In this document: piece by piece, positions 1 through 7,420 of the stretch | How positions within the stretch are numbered: position 1 is the first letter of the stretch | Layout of the letters: each line of letters begins with the position of its first letter | Origin: Microvirga tunisiensis | GTDB lineage: Bacteria; Pseudomonadota; Alphaproteobacteria; Rhizobiales; Beijerinckiaceae | Assembly: GCF_009296175.1 (NCBI RefSeq) | Contig: NZ_VOSK01000034.1 | Location: 1 to 44,394 of the forward strand | DNA length: 44,394 nucleotides | Direction: 5' to 3' | Notes under the pieces: model-generated | What the model saw: the letters and a program-made list of their open reading frames with translations, nothing else | Databases searched by the model: none | What the model was told of the DNA's origin: nothing | Position numbers and translations under genes: made by a program

Positions 1-176
1 ATCTCGCCCGGGCGGAGTTCGCAACGCTGCGGTTGCGCCTGCTCAAGATCGCCGTGCGGGTGCAGGAAACCACCAGCCGCATCCGACTGGCCTTTGCCTC
101 GTGCTGTCCGGAAGCGGATCTCGTCCGGCGTCTTGCGAGCGCTCTGGCACCCCAGCCCCGGGCGGCCTCGCCCTGA
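1..176 (+). pseudogene. IS1380-family transposase, C-terminal end only (enters from outside the window)
   Basis: The frame starting at base 3 reads without a stop to TGA at 174-176. It gives a 57-residue tail containing LRLRLLKIAVRVQETTSRIR and LAFASCCPEADLVRRLASAL. I recognise this as the end of IS1380-family DDE transposases, which close with a helix of the form RLLKIAARV.E...RIR.A. The start lies upstream of the window, so I cannot tell whether the gene is whole. The family call rests on my memory of the family C-terminus and has not been checked by alignment. Confidence 0.7.
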
Positions 177-669
177 GCGCCGGGGCTGCCATCGCCCCGG
201 TCATCCCATCCCGTCCCTGCCAACGCGTTCCCCACGTTCCAGACCTTGCCGCGGTGAAAGAAACGCAGCGGATCGGCACGCCCGCGCTACCAAATAGGCC
301 CCGAAACAAACTCTGGTGAATAGGAACGGCTAGAGGAGCTGTGCGAATGCCTTAGTAGCCCTAATGTGAGAAGCAACTTTGAGCGCAGCGTAGTGGCTTG
401 GATACCTCAGCCTGTGTCCCTCAAGCCACAGATCTTACGGACATCCTAAAAACAACCTTACGAAATCGATTACATAGACGCAATTAGACTTCAATTATCG
501 ACCATTAGTGGTAAGGGACTTGCGCGAAGCCACATTTGCTCCGTGGCTCCGTTCCCCTGAGGAAACTCGTTCCTCCCAAACTCGGGCTGCTGGCGGCGGC
601 AGCCCATTTTTGACTGATTGTGGACACGCTGCGGGCTGTCGCTACAGCCGCAATGTTGCGCAGGTACGT
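177..669. other. Gene-less stretch: IS1380 outer end, then panB upstream region
   Basis: The first ~160 bases should be the non-coding end of the IS1380 element. The text around 316-338 (TGGTGAATAGGAACGGCTAG) may be its terminal inverted repeat, but the other end is outside the window, so the boundary is a guess. From about 340 to 669 the sequence is less GC-rich and should hold the promoter of the panB operon. I see no clear -35/-10 pair. The panB frame stays open back to 508, but nothing in that extension resembles PanB. Confidence 0.4.
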
Positions 670-1548
670 ATGAGCCATCACCTTCCAGCCGACACATCGG
701 CTATCACCATTCCTCGGCTGCAGCAGTGGGCTCGGGACGGCCGGCGGCTAGTGATGACCACAGCCTATGATGCCGTCACAGCCCGCTTGGCTGACCCTGT
801 CGTCGACATGCTCCTGGTCGGCGACAGCGTCGGCAATGTGTGTCTCGGCTTTGACAACACCCTGCCGGTCAGCATGGCGATGATGAACCATCACCTCGAA
901 GCTGTCGCTCGGACCAGGCCGCGAGCTCTGGTCGTCGCCGACATGCCGTATCTGAGCTACCACCTCAGCCTCGACGACACCTTGTGCAACGCCGGCGGCT
1001 TTCTCCAGCGCGGAGCGGCCGCCGTAAAGCTGGAAGGCGGTTCCAAGCGTGTTGAGACGATCCGGGCGCTCGTGGAGTGCGAGATTCCGGTCATGGGTCA
1101 TCTGGGTCTGACACCCCAGAGCGTGCACGCCATGGGCGGTTTCAAGGTGCAGGGCAGGGACGTCCATGATGCTGTGCAGATCCTCGAGGACGCGCACCGG
1201 CTGCAGGAGGCGGGCTGCTTTGCACTCGTGCTTGAGGGCATCCCCACAGAACTCGCCGCCCGGATCACCAGGACGCTGAGTATCCCCACCATTGGCATTG
1301 GAGCGGGCCCGCATTGCTCGGGTCAGGTGCTGGTCCTGCACGACATTGTGGGCCTGACGCAGGGACGTCGGCCCAAGTTCGTCCGCACCTATGTAGACGG
1401 CTTCGATCTGCTGCAGCAGGCCCTCAAGCATTGGGCCGAGGATGTGCGCCGCGGCGCCTTTCCGTCTGCTGCGGAATCCTATGCCCTGCCTGCCGATGCT
1501 CATGCGGCAGTATCGGCCTGGGTATCACACCCCTCCACCAGCTCATGA
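670..1548 (+). CDS. panB: 3-methyl-2-oxobutanoate hydroxymethyltransferase
   Basis: PanB transfers a hydroxymethyl group from methylenetetrahydrofolate to 2-oxoisovalerate to form ketopantoate, the first pantothenate-specific step, in the cytoplasm. The 292-residue product shows the family's TIM-barrel landmarks: MTTAYDAVTARLADP, LLVGDSVGNVCLGFDNTLPVS, the metal and substrate segment AAVKLEGG, MGHLGLTPQSVHAMGGF, and IGIGAGPHCSGQVLVLHD. I chose ATG 670 (MSHHLPAD) because homology begins there and length matches the usual ~270-290 aa. The frame is open to 508, but that extension looks non-coding. The stop overlaps the panC start (ATGA, 1545-1548), so the two genes are translationally coupled. 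Confidence 0.95.
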   Translation: MSHHLPADTSAITIPRLQQWARDGRRLVMTTAYDAVTARLADPVVDMLLVGDSVGNVCLGFDNTLPVSMAMMNHHLEAVARTRPRALVVADMPYLSYHLSLDDTLCNAGGFLQRGAAAVKLEGGSKRVETIRALVECEIPVMGHLGLTPQSVHAMGGFKVQGRDVHDAVQILEDAHRLQEAGCFALVLEGIPTELAARITRTLSIPTIGIGAGPHCSGQVLVLHDIVGLTQGRRPKFVRTYVDGFDLLQQALKHWAEDVRRGAFPSAAESYALPADAHAAVSAWVSHPSTSS

Positions 1549-2492
1549 GGCCACTGATGCTGACCTTTCGCACCATCAAGTCGCTGACCCAGTGCTTGCG
1601 CGGCTACCGCTCCTCGGGCCTGCAGGTCGGCTTCGTGCCCACCATGGGCTTCCTGCATGCGGGTCATCGGGCGCTGATCGACGAGAGCGTCGCCCGCTGC
1701 GACATCACCGTAGTCAGCATCTTCGTCAATCCGACGCAGTTCGGGCCGAACGAGGACCTCGACCGGTACCCACGCGCGCTCGAGCAGGATCACGAACTGT
1801 GCCGGACGGCCGGGGTGAACCTGCTCTTCGTGCCCGATGCGACCGAGATCTACCCGCCGGGCTTCCAGACCCATGTCGAACCCGGCCCCGTAGCCGAGCC
1901 GCTGTGCGGCGCAGTTCGGCCCGGCCACTTCCGTGGTGTCGCTACCGTCGTGACCAAGCTGTTCAACATCGTGCAGCCGGATGCGGCCTTCTTCGGGCAG
2001 AAGGACTTTCAGCAATGTGCCGTGATCCGGCAGATGGTGCGTGATCTGAACATGCCCGTTGAGATCGTCACGGTTCCGACCGTGCGCGAGCCCGATGGTC
2101 TCGCCTTAAGTAGCCGCAACAGCTACCTGAGTCCTGCCGACCGCGAGCGAGCCCGCTGCCTCAGCCAGGGCCTGCTCGCCGCTCAGGCGGCGTTCGGGGA
2201 GGGAGAGCGGGACAGCCAGCGGCTGCTCGAGATCGCCCGGTCGCAGATGACCGAGGTCGAACAACTACAGTACCTTGAGCTGCGGGATGCAAGGACCTTG
2301 GCGGCTGTTCAGAGCTTGGTTGAGCAGCCCGCCGCCTTGTGCGTCGCCGCCACCATCGGTCCCACACGCCTAATCGACAATGTGCTCCTGATCCCTCCAC
2401 CAACGGCTCTGGCCGATCACGAGCTGGAGCTCGTCTCGCATGTGATGGGCCGCCAAGCGTCACCTCACCCCGAAGAGTCTCGACCGTCATGA
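1545..2492 (+). CDS. panC: Pantothenate synthetase (pantoate-beta-alanine ligase)
   Basis: PanC joins pantoate and beta-alanine using ATP through a pantoyl-adenylate intermediate. Visible class-I nucleotidyl-transferase signatures are VGFVPTMGFLHAGHRALI (HIGH-like motif), FVNPTQFGPNEDLDRYPR, FFGQKDFQQ and VREPDGLALSSRNSYL (KMSKS-like motif). The product is 315 aa, against a usual ~280. The extra length is a C-terminal tail of about 30 residues beyond the last recognisable family segment. The start is ATG 1545, overlapping the panB stop by four bases; ATG 1557 (MLTFRTIK) is an in-frame alternative. Its own stop overlaps the next gene in the same ATGA manner. Beta-alanine for this step can come from the panD encoded at 5205-5657. 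Confidence 0.95.
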   Translation: MRPLMLTFRTIKSLTQCLRGYRSSGLQVGFVPTMGFLHAGHRALIDESVARCDITVVSIFVNPTQFGPNEDLDRYPRALEQDHELCRTAGVNLLFVPDATEIYPPGFQTHVEPGPVAEPLCGAVRPGHFRGVATVVTKLFNIVQPDAAFFGQKDFQQCAVIRQMVRDLNMPVEIVTVPTVREPDGLALSSRNSYLSPADRERARCLSQGLLAAQAAFGEGERDSQRLLEIARSQMTEVEQLQYLELRDARTLAAVQSLVEQPAALCVAATIGPTRLIDNVLLIPPPTALADHELELVSHVMGRQASPHPEESRPS

Positions 2493-3097
2493 CAACACTG
2501 TCGGACACCGAAGCCCTTGTGTGTGCGCTGAGCACCCGTTTGATCGCCAGTGCAACGGCCACCGACACCCTGGTGGCCTGGTGCGAGGAGTATGGCCTCT
2601 CCCACGGACCGATCACCGTGGATGTCCGTCAGCGCTTCGCACCCGCGGTCGTGCCGGATGAGGTTATGGCCGCTTTAGGTCCTGCCACGCCTGAGATTGT
2701 TCACTACCGGCAGGTCTGGCTGAAGCGCGGGTCCCTTGCCCTGGCGGCCGCGGAGAACTGGTTCGTGCCGCAACGCCTGACAGCGGACATGAACCAGATC
2801 CTGAACCAGACGGACATTCCATTCGGGACCGTCATCGCGCCGCTTCACCCTGTCCGCCGCACGCTGGTTGCCAATGCCGGGCCGCTTGCTGACGATCTTG
2901 TCGAGGATCCAGCCTGGTTCAGCGGCTCAGCCCACCAGCCGCACCCTGAGATCATCCTGGAGCATAAAGCCATGATCCTCACTGGCTCCGGAACATCGCT
3001 GGCCCTCGTGAACGAGTTCTTCTTCGCGGATCTTGTCTCGTTTGGGCCTCCGACATTGCCCTGCACCGAGCCAGAGAGTGTGAGGCTGGAACGATGA
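2489..3097 (+). CDS. Chorismate lyase-like (UbiC/UTRA-fold) protein in the pan operon
   Basis: This 202-residue protein resembles the chorismate pyruvate-lyase/UTRA superfamily in pattern rather than in strict identity. It has a strand pair around HYRQVWLKRGSLALAAAENW, then FVPQRLTADMNQILNQTDIPFGTVI, which corresponds to the 'artviP...L..lg..PLG..L' segment of UbiC. A later stretch, HKAMILTGSGTSLALVNEFFF, matches the 'R.a.l...g.pL.v.E.f' segment. I cannot confirm the catalytic residues. It overlaps panC (ATGA, 2489-2492) and the next small gene (ATGA, 3094-3097), so it is almost certainly co-translated with panBC. Its role there is unknown. It could make 4-hydroxybenzoate or bind a related small ligand. 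Family call moderate, function open. Confidence 0.6.
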   Translation: MTTLSDTEALVCALSTRLIASATATDTLVAWCEEYGLSHGPITVDVRQRFAPAVVPDEVMAALGPATPEIVHYRQVWLKRGSLALAAAENWFVPQRLTADMNQILNQTDIPFGTVIAPLHPVRRTLVANAGPLADDLVEDPAWFSGSAHQPHPEIILEHKAMILTGSGTSLALVNEFFFADLVSFGPPTLPCTEPESVRLER

Positions 3098-3321
3098 CGG
3101 CCCAACACGATTTGGCGTCTCAAGCCCTGCACGACCCCAGTCTGATCGAAGAGATGCAGTTGCTGGATCACCGGATCCGATTTGGCCCGACGCAGTCTGG
3201 TTGGGTCTCCTTTGTGGCCCGCGAGGGGCACCGTCCAACCATTCTTCTTGCGCCTGACCGCGACACCCTCCTCTTGGAGTCCCGAAAGCTGATCAAGCGA
3301 CGCCTCGAAGAGAAGAGGTGA
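3094..3321 (+). CDS. Conserved-looking 75-aa protein of unknown function in the pan operon
   Basis: The product is short, charged and probably cytoplasmic, with no membrane segment or cysteine motif. It starts MTAQHDLASQALHDPSLIEE and ends with a basic helix, LLLESRKLIKRRLEEKR. A central strand-rich part (IRFGPTQSGWVSFVAREGH, then RPTILLAPDRDTLL) suggests a small alpha/beta fold. The ATG overlaps the previous stop by four bases, which supports it being real and coupled to the chorismate-lyase-like gene. I do not recognise the family. A partner or chaperone for the upstream protein is conceivable, but nothing in the sequence proves it. Confidence 0.6.
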   Translation: MTAQHDLASQALHDPSLIEEMQLLDHRIRFGPTQSGWVSFVAREGHRPTILLAPDRDTLLLESRKLIKRRLEEKR

Positions 3322-3473
3322 GGGGATGGATCATCGTCTCTTGTGGGATGCCAGGGGTTCACCCACCATCATCGACCGTCAGCCTGGATCAACATCAGGG
3401 ACGGGTTGGCTTTCCCCGCCGGTGCCCCAAACCGATCCTGACACCATTGCCCCATGCTGAGAGGCTGCCCCAG

Positions 3474-4151
3474 ATGAACTCCACCCGTGTCTTTCTGCTG
3501 GCCTCAGGCCTGGCCCGGCTGATCGAGCGGGAGCGGGCAGGGACCCTCGTTCAGCAGGGTTACTTTCCCGAGCACCCTGAGCGGAGCACTCACGTGCAGG
3601 TCACAGGCGAGGCCGGCCACCTGGTCCTGGTCTCCCACTCCGCAAGGGGTCCGGTGGAGGATACGGCCGAGATCTCTCTGCCCCAGGCCGAGGCCCTGCT
3701 CTCGCTCACCGCCGGACAGGTCGAATACCTGAGCATCGCCCTCGACCTGGGATCGCAGGGGGTCATCATTCAGCGCGTCGTCACCCCAGCACCGCTCGAT
3801 CTGATCAGCATGGCGTTCAGGGATGACAAGACGCCCCGCAAGTTCCAGCCGCCGGCCTGGTTCGGGCCCGAGGTCAGCGCTGATCCGAGCTACCGGTCCC
3901 GCTCCCTGGCTCTTGCGGGCCGGCCAGCCGTGCCGGAGGTGGAGGTCACGAACGCGGCCCTCAACAGCCTACTCGACGCCCTGGATCACCGCGATCATGA
4001 GGCCGAGCCACGCCCAGCCCGGCCGGCTCAGGCCGCGATCCGCGCTGAGGCACCCGTCGATGCCGAGGCCGAACAGGAGCTCGACGGGCTCAACATTGAG
4101 GACAGCGTGATCCGGGAGCTCGCCCGCTCATTGCAGCCACAGGGGCGCTGA
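3474..4151 (+). CDS. CYTH-fold protein without the triphosphatase active site (predicted pseudoenzyme)
   Basis: The overall pattern follows bacterial CYTH/triphosphate tunnel proteins: QQGYFPEHPERSTHVQV near residues 27-43, a repeated strand pattern, then QPPAWFGPEVSADPSYRSRS at 125-144, which is the family's conserved end (PPWFGEEVTxDxRYxNxxLA). The charged tunnel residues are replaced. The N-terminal ExExK block reads NSTRVFLL, the R-x-R strand reads THVQV, the lysine strand reads LVLVSHS, the RxExE strand reads EDTAEIS, and the acidic strand near the end reads LISMAF. About 80 further residues, rich in Ala, Glu and Pro, follow the domain. ATG 3474 is chosen because homology starts there; the frame is open to 3318. 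It probably belongs to the pan transcription unit, 152 bases behind the 75-aa gene. Confidence 0.65.
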   Translation: MNSTRVFLLASGLARLIERERAGTLVQQGYFPEHPERSTHVQVTGEAGHLVLVSHSARGPVEDTAEISLPQAEALLSLTAGQVEYLSIALDLGSQGVIIQRVVTPAPLDLISMAFRDDKTPRKFQPPAWFGPEVSADPSYRSRSLALAGRPAVPEVEVTNAALNSLLDALDHRDHEAEPRPARPAQAAIRAEAPVDAEAEQELDGLNIEDSVIRELARSLQPQGR

Positions 4152-4251
4152 TGCTGCCCGGGACGGCTTTGACCTGCATGAAATCCCTTGAAGATGGATG
4201 TCATCACAAGTACAGCCAGCCTGCTGTGGACTGTCATGGCGGCTGGCGGTG

Positions 4252-4327
4252 GGGCCTGTAGCTCAATGGTTAGAGCCGGCCGCTCATAACGGTCTGGTTG
4301 GGGGTTCAAGTCCCTCCAGGCCCACCA
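4252..4327 (+). tRNA. tRNA with anticodon CAU (tRNA-Ile2 more likely than elongator tRNA-Met)
   Basis: A full 76-nt cloverleaf can be folded. The acceptor stem is GGGCCTG/CAGGCCC with discriminator A and an encoded CCA. The D stem is GCTC/GAGC. The anticodon stem is GGCCG/CGGTC around loop CTCATAA (CAT at 4285-4287). The T stem is GGGGG/CCCTC with loop TTCAAGT. CAU is read by initiator Met, elongator Met and lysidine-modified Ile2. The normal first acceptor pair (G-C) argues against initiator. The variable and T arm (TGGTT...GGTTCAAGTCC) resembles E. coli ileX more than metT. Identity between Ile2 and Met is therefore likely but not settled. Confidence 0.95.
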
Positions 4328-4382
4328 AAGATCAGCCCACGAGTGAATTGATCGCCAGCAGACCTTCGAACGAGAACCCACG

Positions 4383-4676
4383 ATGAGCTACCGCCTGATC
4401 CAACTCGCGCCGGGCGCCTATGACCTCTACCTCGACGACATCATTGTCGCCAGCGTGGTCAGAAGCGGCTTGCGCCAGCCCTACACCTGGACCGCCGAGC
4501 TGCTTGAGGATCTGCCGCGCAGTAAGCGGCCCTTGCCCTTCCAGGAGATCGAGCACAGCTTCCCATCGCTGGAGGAGCTGTGCGCCTGGCTCGGCCAGCC
4601 GCCGGTGACGACCAACAACCGGCATACGGCCTCGTGGCTAAATCCAAGCTGGCAAAAGGCTCATCCAGTAAAATGA
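4383..4676 (+). CDS. Hypothetical 97-aa protein with a C-terminus taken from antisense bioM sequence
   Basis: It starts MSYRLIQLAPGAYDLYLDDI 55 bases after the tRNA. The first ~80 residues look like a genuine small conserved protein (GLRQPYTWTAELLEDLPRSK, then FPSLEELCAWLG), but I do not recognise the family. From about base 4625 onward the same DNA, read on the other strand, encodes the end of an ABC ATPase fragment (LILLDEPFASLDLATR). The last ~16 residues here (TASWLNPSWQKAHPVK) are therefore antisense to that fragment. The simplest reading is that a rearrangement cut both genes, and this ORF picked up a chance tail and stop. Confidence 0.5.
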   Translation: MSYRLIQLAPGAYDLYLDDIIVASVVRSGLRQPYTWTAELLEDLPRSKRPLPFQEIEHSFPSLEELCAWLGQPPVTTNNRHTASWLNPSWQKAHPVK

Positions 4677-5139
4677 GTCTTGGTTCAAGGGCGAGGGCGG
4701 AGATCAAGCAGACGAGCTGCTACTGCCCCTCCGACAGATCGTGCACGACCCGATCCGCCCAATTAGCTCGTCCGAGATGGGCGAGCCAAATCAGAGCCTG
4801 ACGCATGGCTTCCCGGCGTGGGACTCGGCGCTCCTGAGATCCAAACGCAATCTCTTCGCCTACGGTCGGAAAGATAATTTGGCGATCTGGATTCTGGAAC
4901 AGAAAAGCGACACTGGACGGGATTTGCCTCCTTTGGATCGTAGTGTTTAGACCGACTGTTGCGACAGTTCCGCCCATTGGCAGAGCCAAGCCGTGGGCCA
5001 ATCAAAGAAGGGAACTCTTGCCCGAGCCATTGGATCCGACGAGGCCAACGCGCTGCTCTTGCAGCGAGAGCGAAAAGCCGTCGAAAACAATCTGCTCCCC
5101 GTGCGCGAAGGTTATCTGGTCGAAGGTGACGTGCGGCAT
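4630..5139 (-). pseudogene. bioM: ECF-transporter ATPase (BioM/CbiO type), broken by two stops and truncated
   Basis: Read on the minus strand in a single frame, this is an ECF-type A component. It begins MPHVTFDQITFAHGEQIVF and has Walker A GSNGSGKSS, Q-loop FQNPDRQIIFPTVGEEIAFG, signature LSEGQ (normally LSGGQ) and Walker B LILLDEPFASLD. It is interrupted by TGA at 5002-5004 just after Walker A, where Arg is expected, and by TAG at 4720-4722 just after the signature. The sequence then ends abruptly after LDLATR, before the switch histidine. QIIFPTV favours the biotin transporter BioM over CbiO. It lies directly behind panD on the same strand and was probably once in the same operon. No bioN or bioY is seen nearby. 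Confidence 0.85.
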
Positions 5140-5204
5140 GGGATGCCTAAGCCGCGCTGTTCCTTCAGTCATCGGTCGTGTGCTCATAAACGACGGGTGC
5201 AAGA

Positions 5205-5657
5205 TCACCTAACGCCTGCTAGAAGGGGGATCGGCTGCCTGTCGCCTGCCTCATTGAGAATCGAAAACTGGTAGCGTCCCATTGAATCGACTTCGACTTG
5301 ATAGCTTAGACGCTCAAGGACGTTATTCTCTTGGTCGAAGGTCAAGATCCTCGGTGTAATCTCGGTGATCTGTCCCGCGGGAATATAAATCGAGTTGCAG
5401 ATGATCAATTGATCCCCAGGTTGGCACGTTCGTGCCGCAGACCCGTTCAATATGCAACACCGGGATCCGCGCTCGCCCAAAATCACATAGGTCGAGATCC
5501 GGGCGCCTGAGTTTTTGTTCCAAATCTCCACGAATTCGAGTGGGTAAATCCCAGCCTCTTCACAGTGACCTGGATCCAACGTGATTGAGCCGTGATAGTT
5601 CAGGTTTGCTCCGGTCACACGGATACCGTGCAACTTAGCCGCAACAACTTTCCTCAC
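5205..5657 (-). CDS. panD: Aspartate 1-decarboxylase proenzyme
   Basis: PanD decarboxylates L-aspartate to beta-alanine for pantothenate synthesis. It is a small pyruvoyl enzyme that cleaves itself between Gly and Ser. The key residues are present: K8 in [14 protein letters not shown], the processing site YHGS (G23/S24), R and Y in GARISTYVI, and the asparagine in LNGSAAR. I chose GTG 5657, with GGA about 8 nt upstream, because the family begins [11 protein letters not shown]; the frame is open to ATG 5711. The product is 150 aa, roughly 25 longer than E. coli PanD, with extra tail [16 protein letters not shown]. It is coded opposite to panBC, 2.7 kb from panC and amid decayed DNA, yet appears intact. 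Confidence 0.9.
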   Translation of the reverse strand: MRKVVAAKLHGIRVTGANLNYHGSITLDPGHCEEAGIYPLEFVEIWNKNSGARISTYVILGERGSRCCILNGSAARTCQPGDQLIICNSIYIPAGQITEITPRILTFDQENNVLERLSYQVEVDSMGRYQFSILNEAGDRQPIPLLAGVR

Positions 5658-5711
5658 TGCGCTATCCTTCTTAACTGTCAATCCACTTGGTCGGATACAT
5701 CGCAGCGTCAT

Positions 5712-6053
5712 CGCTTCGGCAATCAGTCACGGTTAACTTCGCGTTGCCAGAAAAATTTCAGTTGTCAGGCGTAGCGCCGACATCAACGCCACCCGCGGAC
5801 TCCAGAGCACCTAAAAGGAGTCCCTCATTCTGAGAAGCTTTCTAGCGTGGCAACGAGTCTAGGTTCAAGGGATAGATCTTCTATTTTCGTCCATCGATTT
5901 GGATCGTTTTGCTGTTCCCGGGCCACAGAGAGTCAGCTTGTCATCTTCGGTAGATTGTTGCCAACGAAGAGAGACGAGACGTTCGCAACGGGGTTGATAT
6001 CTCGAAACATAATTGAGCCTCATAGCCATTCAGGAACATGTCCTGGCAGGTCT
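5712..6053. other. Gene-less stretch between panD and the IS5-type element
   Basis: This AT-richer stretch should contain the panD promoter on the minus strand. Short frames such as 5847-6056 on the plus strand show no recognisable protein and an unconvincing composition. I see no repeat, tRNA or clear promoter pair. Confidence 0.35.
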
Positions 6054-6055
6054 TA

Positions 6056-6897
6056 GAGCGCGTTGACATTCATTTGGTCCAGATGAACGCGCTGACGAGG
6101 CAAAGGATTGACATAAACGCCCGTGGGGTCTGTTCGTAGCGCGTGGCGATGCGTCTGAAGTGCTTGATTTTCAGGAAGAAGCGCTCGACGAGGTTGCGCT
6201 CGCAGTAGAGGGCGTAGTCGCAGGGGACTTGCGGCGATGTTGTTCTGGGCGGGATGACCGGCACGGCATCCTGGCCTTCGATGGCCTCCCGCAAGGGCTT
6301 GGCATCGTAGCCCTTGTCCCCCAAGACATGGTCGGCGGGAAGATCAGCGATCAAGGCTTCGGCCTGAGTGATATCGCTCACCTGTCCCGGCGTCAGGATG
6401 AAGCGGAGCGGATTGCCCAAAGCATCAACGACGGCATGGATCTTGGTCGTCAGCCCGCCGCGTGAGCGTCCGATCGCACGAGCCTCACACCCCCCTTTTT
6501 GCCCGCCGCATGCTGGTGCGCCCGGACAATGGTTGAGTCGATCATGACGTATTCGAAGTCGGGCTCATCCGCCATGGTGGCAAAAAGCCGATCCCAGACG
6601 CCGCTCTTGGACCAGCGCGAGAAGCGAACAAAGGCGCTGTTCCAGTTGCCGAAGAGTTCCGGCAGATCTCGCCAGGGCGCCCCAGTTCGGGCCAGCCAGA
6701 GCACCGCTTCCACGAACAGCCGGCTATCGACCGCTGTTCGGCCGGGATCCATGCGTTTGCCCGGCAAATGCGGCTCCATCCGATCCCACTGGTGATCTTT
6801 CAACATCAGACGAACTCCGCTCACCCAAGCCTCCGCGCCCAAAAGGAGCTTGAATCAGATTTGCGAGTCCGTCGAAAGCCTGAATGTCAACGCGCTC
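6056..6897 (-). mobile_element. IS5-family element (IS427-type, 842 bp)
   Basis: Perfect 17-bp terminal inverted repeats are visible: GAGCGCGTTGACATTCA at 6056-6072 and its exact complement at 6881-6897. TA flanks both ends (6054-6055 and 6898-6899), consistent with a 2-bp TA target duplication. The transposase runs on the minus strand in two overlapping frames, and its stop codon lies inside the left repeat. The ends and frameshift site look undamaged, so the element may be active. Confidence 0.92.
6070..6842 (-). CDS. IS5-family transposase made by -1 frameshifting of two frames
   Basis: The upstream frame (6842 to about 6450) holds an N-terminal helix region (DRMEPHLPGKRMDPGRTAVD) and the first catalytic Asp in YVMIDSTIVRAHQHA. 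The second frame (to 6070) begins in phase as GCEARAIGRSRGGLTTKIHA and holds the second Asp (VLGDKGYDAKPL) and Glu (YCERNLVERFFLKIKHFRRI). The switch lies at an A5G6 run (minus strand, bases 6490-6500), a typical slippery site for IS427-type elements; a -1 shift there restores one continuous DDE protein. Start options are 6842 or the internal ATG 6806 (MLKDHQWD). Confidence 0.88.
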
Positions 6898-7015
6898 TAG
6901 TGATATCGCGGGGCCAATCTCAATCGTCATAGAGGCAAAGCGCCTGTCTGCTTTCCGTCAGCGCCTCCACCGAAGCAGGTACGCTGCCTAGCCCGACACT
7001 GAGCATGAGAACGCT

Positions 7016-7420
7016 TCAGTTCATAGGGTTGCTCAGATCCTGCTTGCGTCCGTCTTGTAATACTGCACTTAGGACGTTTCTCATGTGAGAAGCTTCTGAC
7101 CTGGGGAGAATATGGTGGGTCGCAAGCCCTCCCGGTTGTCGTAGAGACAAAAGTACCTTCTCGTCCTTGAGGGACTGAAACTCCCACCACTCGAGAGGCG
7201 TGACCAGGACCGAAGTAGGGTCGTCGACTTTCCTTCGGAGAGCCTCTCCAAGTGCGACGGATGAGGCTCGAAGAAGACCAAACCCGACATCGTACGGTAA
7301 GGCCAGAACAAGTTCCTGATGGTTATCGGCGCCAAACCTCACGAGGATGTAGGAGCCATCAACGGTCGTCGAAACGCCGAGTACGTTCGCTATGGGGATA
7401 GCTTCGATAGAGACATCCAT
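7016..7420 (-). CDS. Hypothetical protein, 134 aa
   Basis: The ATG at 7420 (MDVSIEAIPIANVLGV) has an AAAGGA about 10 nt upstream, which is better than the in-frame ATG at 7447. The protein looks like a mixed alpha/beta domain (VDGSYILVRFGADNHQELVL, ALPYDVGFGLLRASSVALGE) and ends with a polar stretch. There are no membrane segments and no catalytic motif that I know. It stands alone between the IS5-type element and an empty region. I cannot name a family. Confidence 0.55.
   Translation of the reverse strand: MDVSIEAIPIANVLGVSTTVDGSYILVRFGADNHQELVLALPYDVGFGLLRASSVALGEALRRKVDDPTSVLVTPLEWWEFQSLKDEKVLLSLRQPGGLATHHILPRSEASHMRNVLSAVLQDGRKQDLSNPMN

Noticed and set aside
508..669. N-terminal extension of panB
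   Set aside because: Open in frame, but the 54 residues have no PanB similarity and a composition unlike the gene; ATG 670 gives the family length.
5847..6056. 69-aa plus-strand ORF before the IS5-type element
   Set aside because: No ribosome-binding site, no motif, and AT-rich sequence typical of a spacer.
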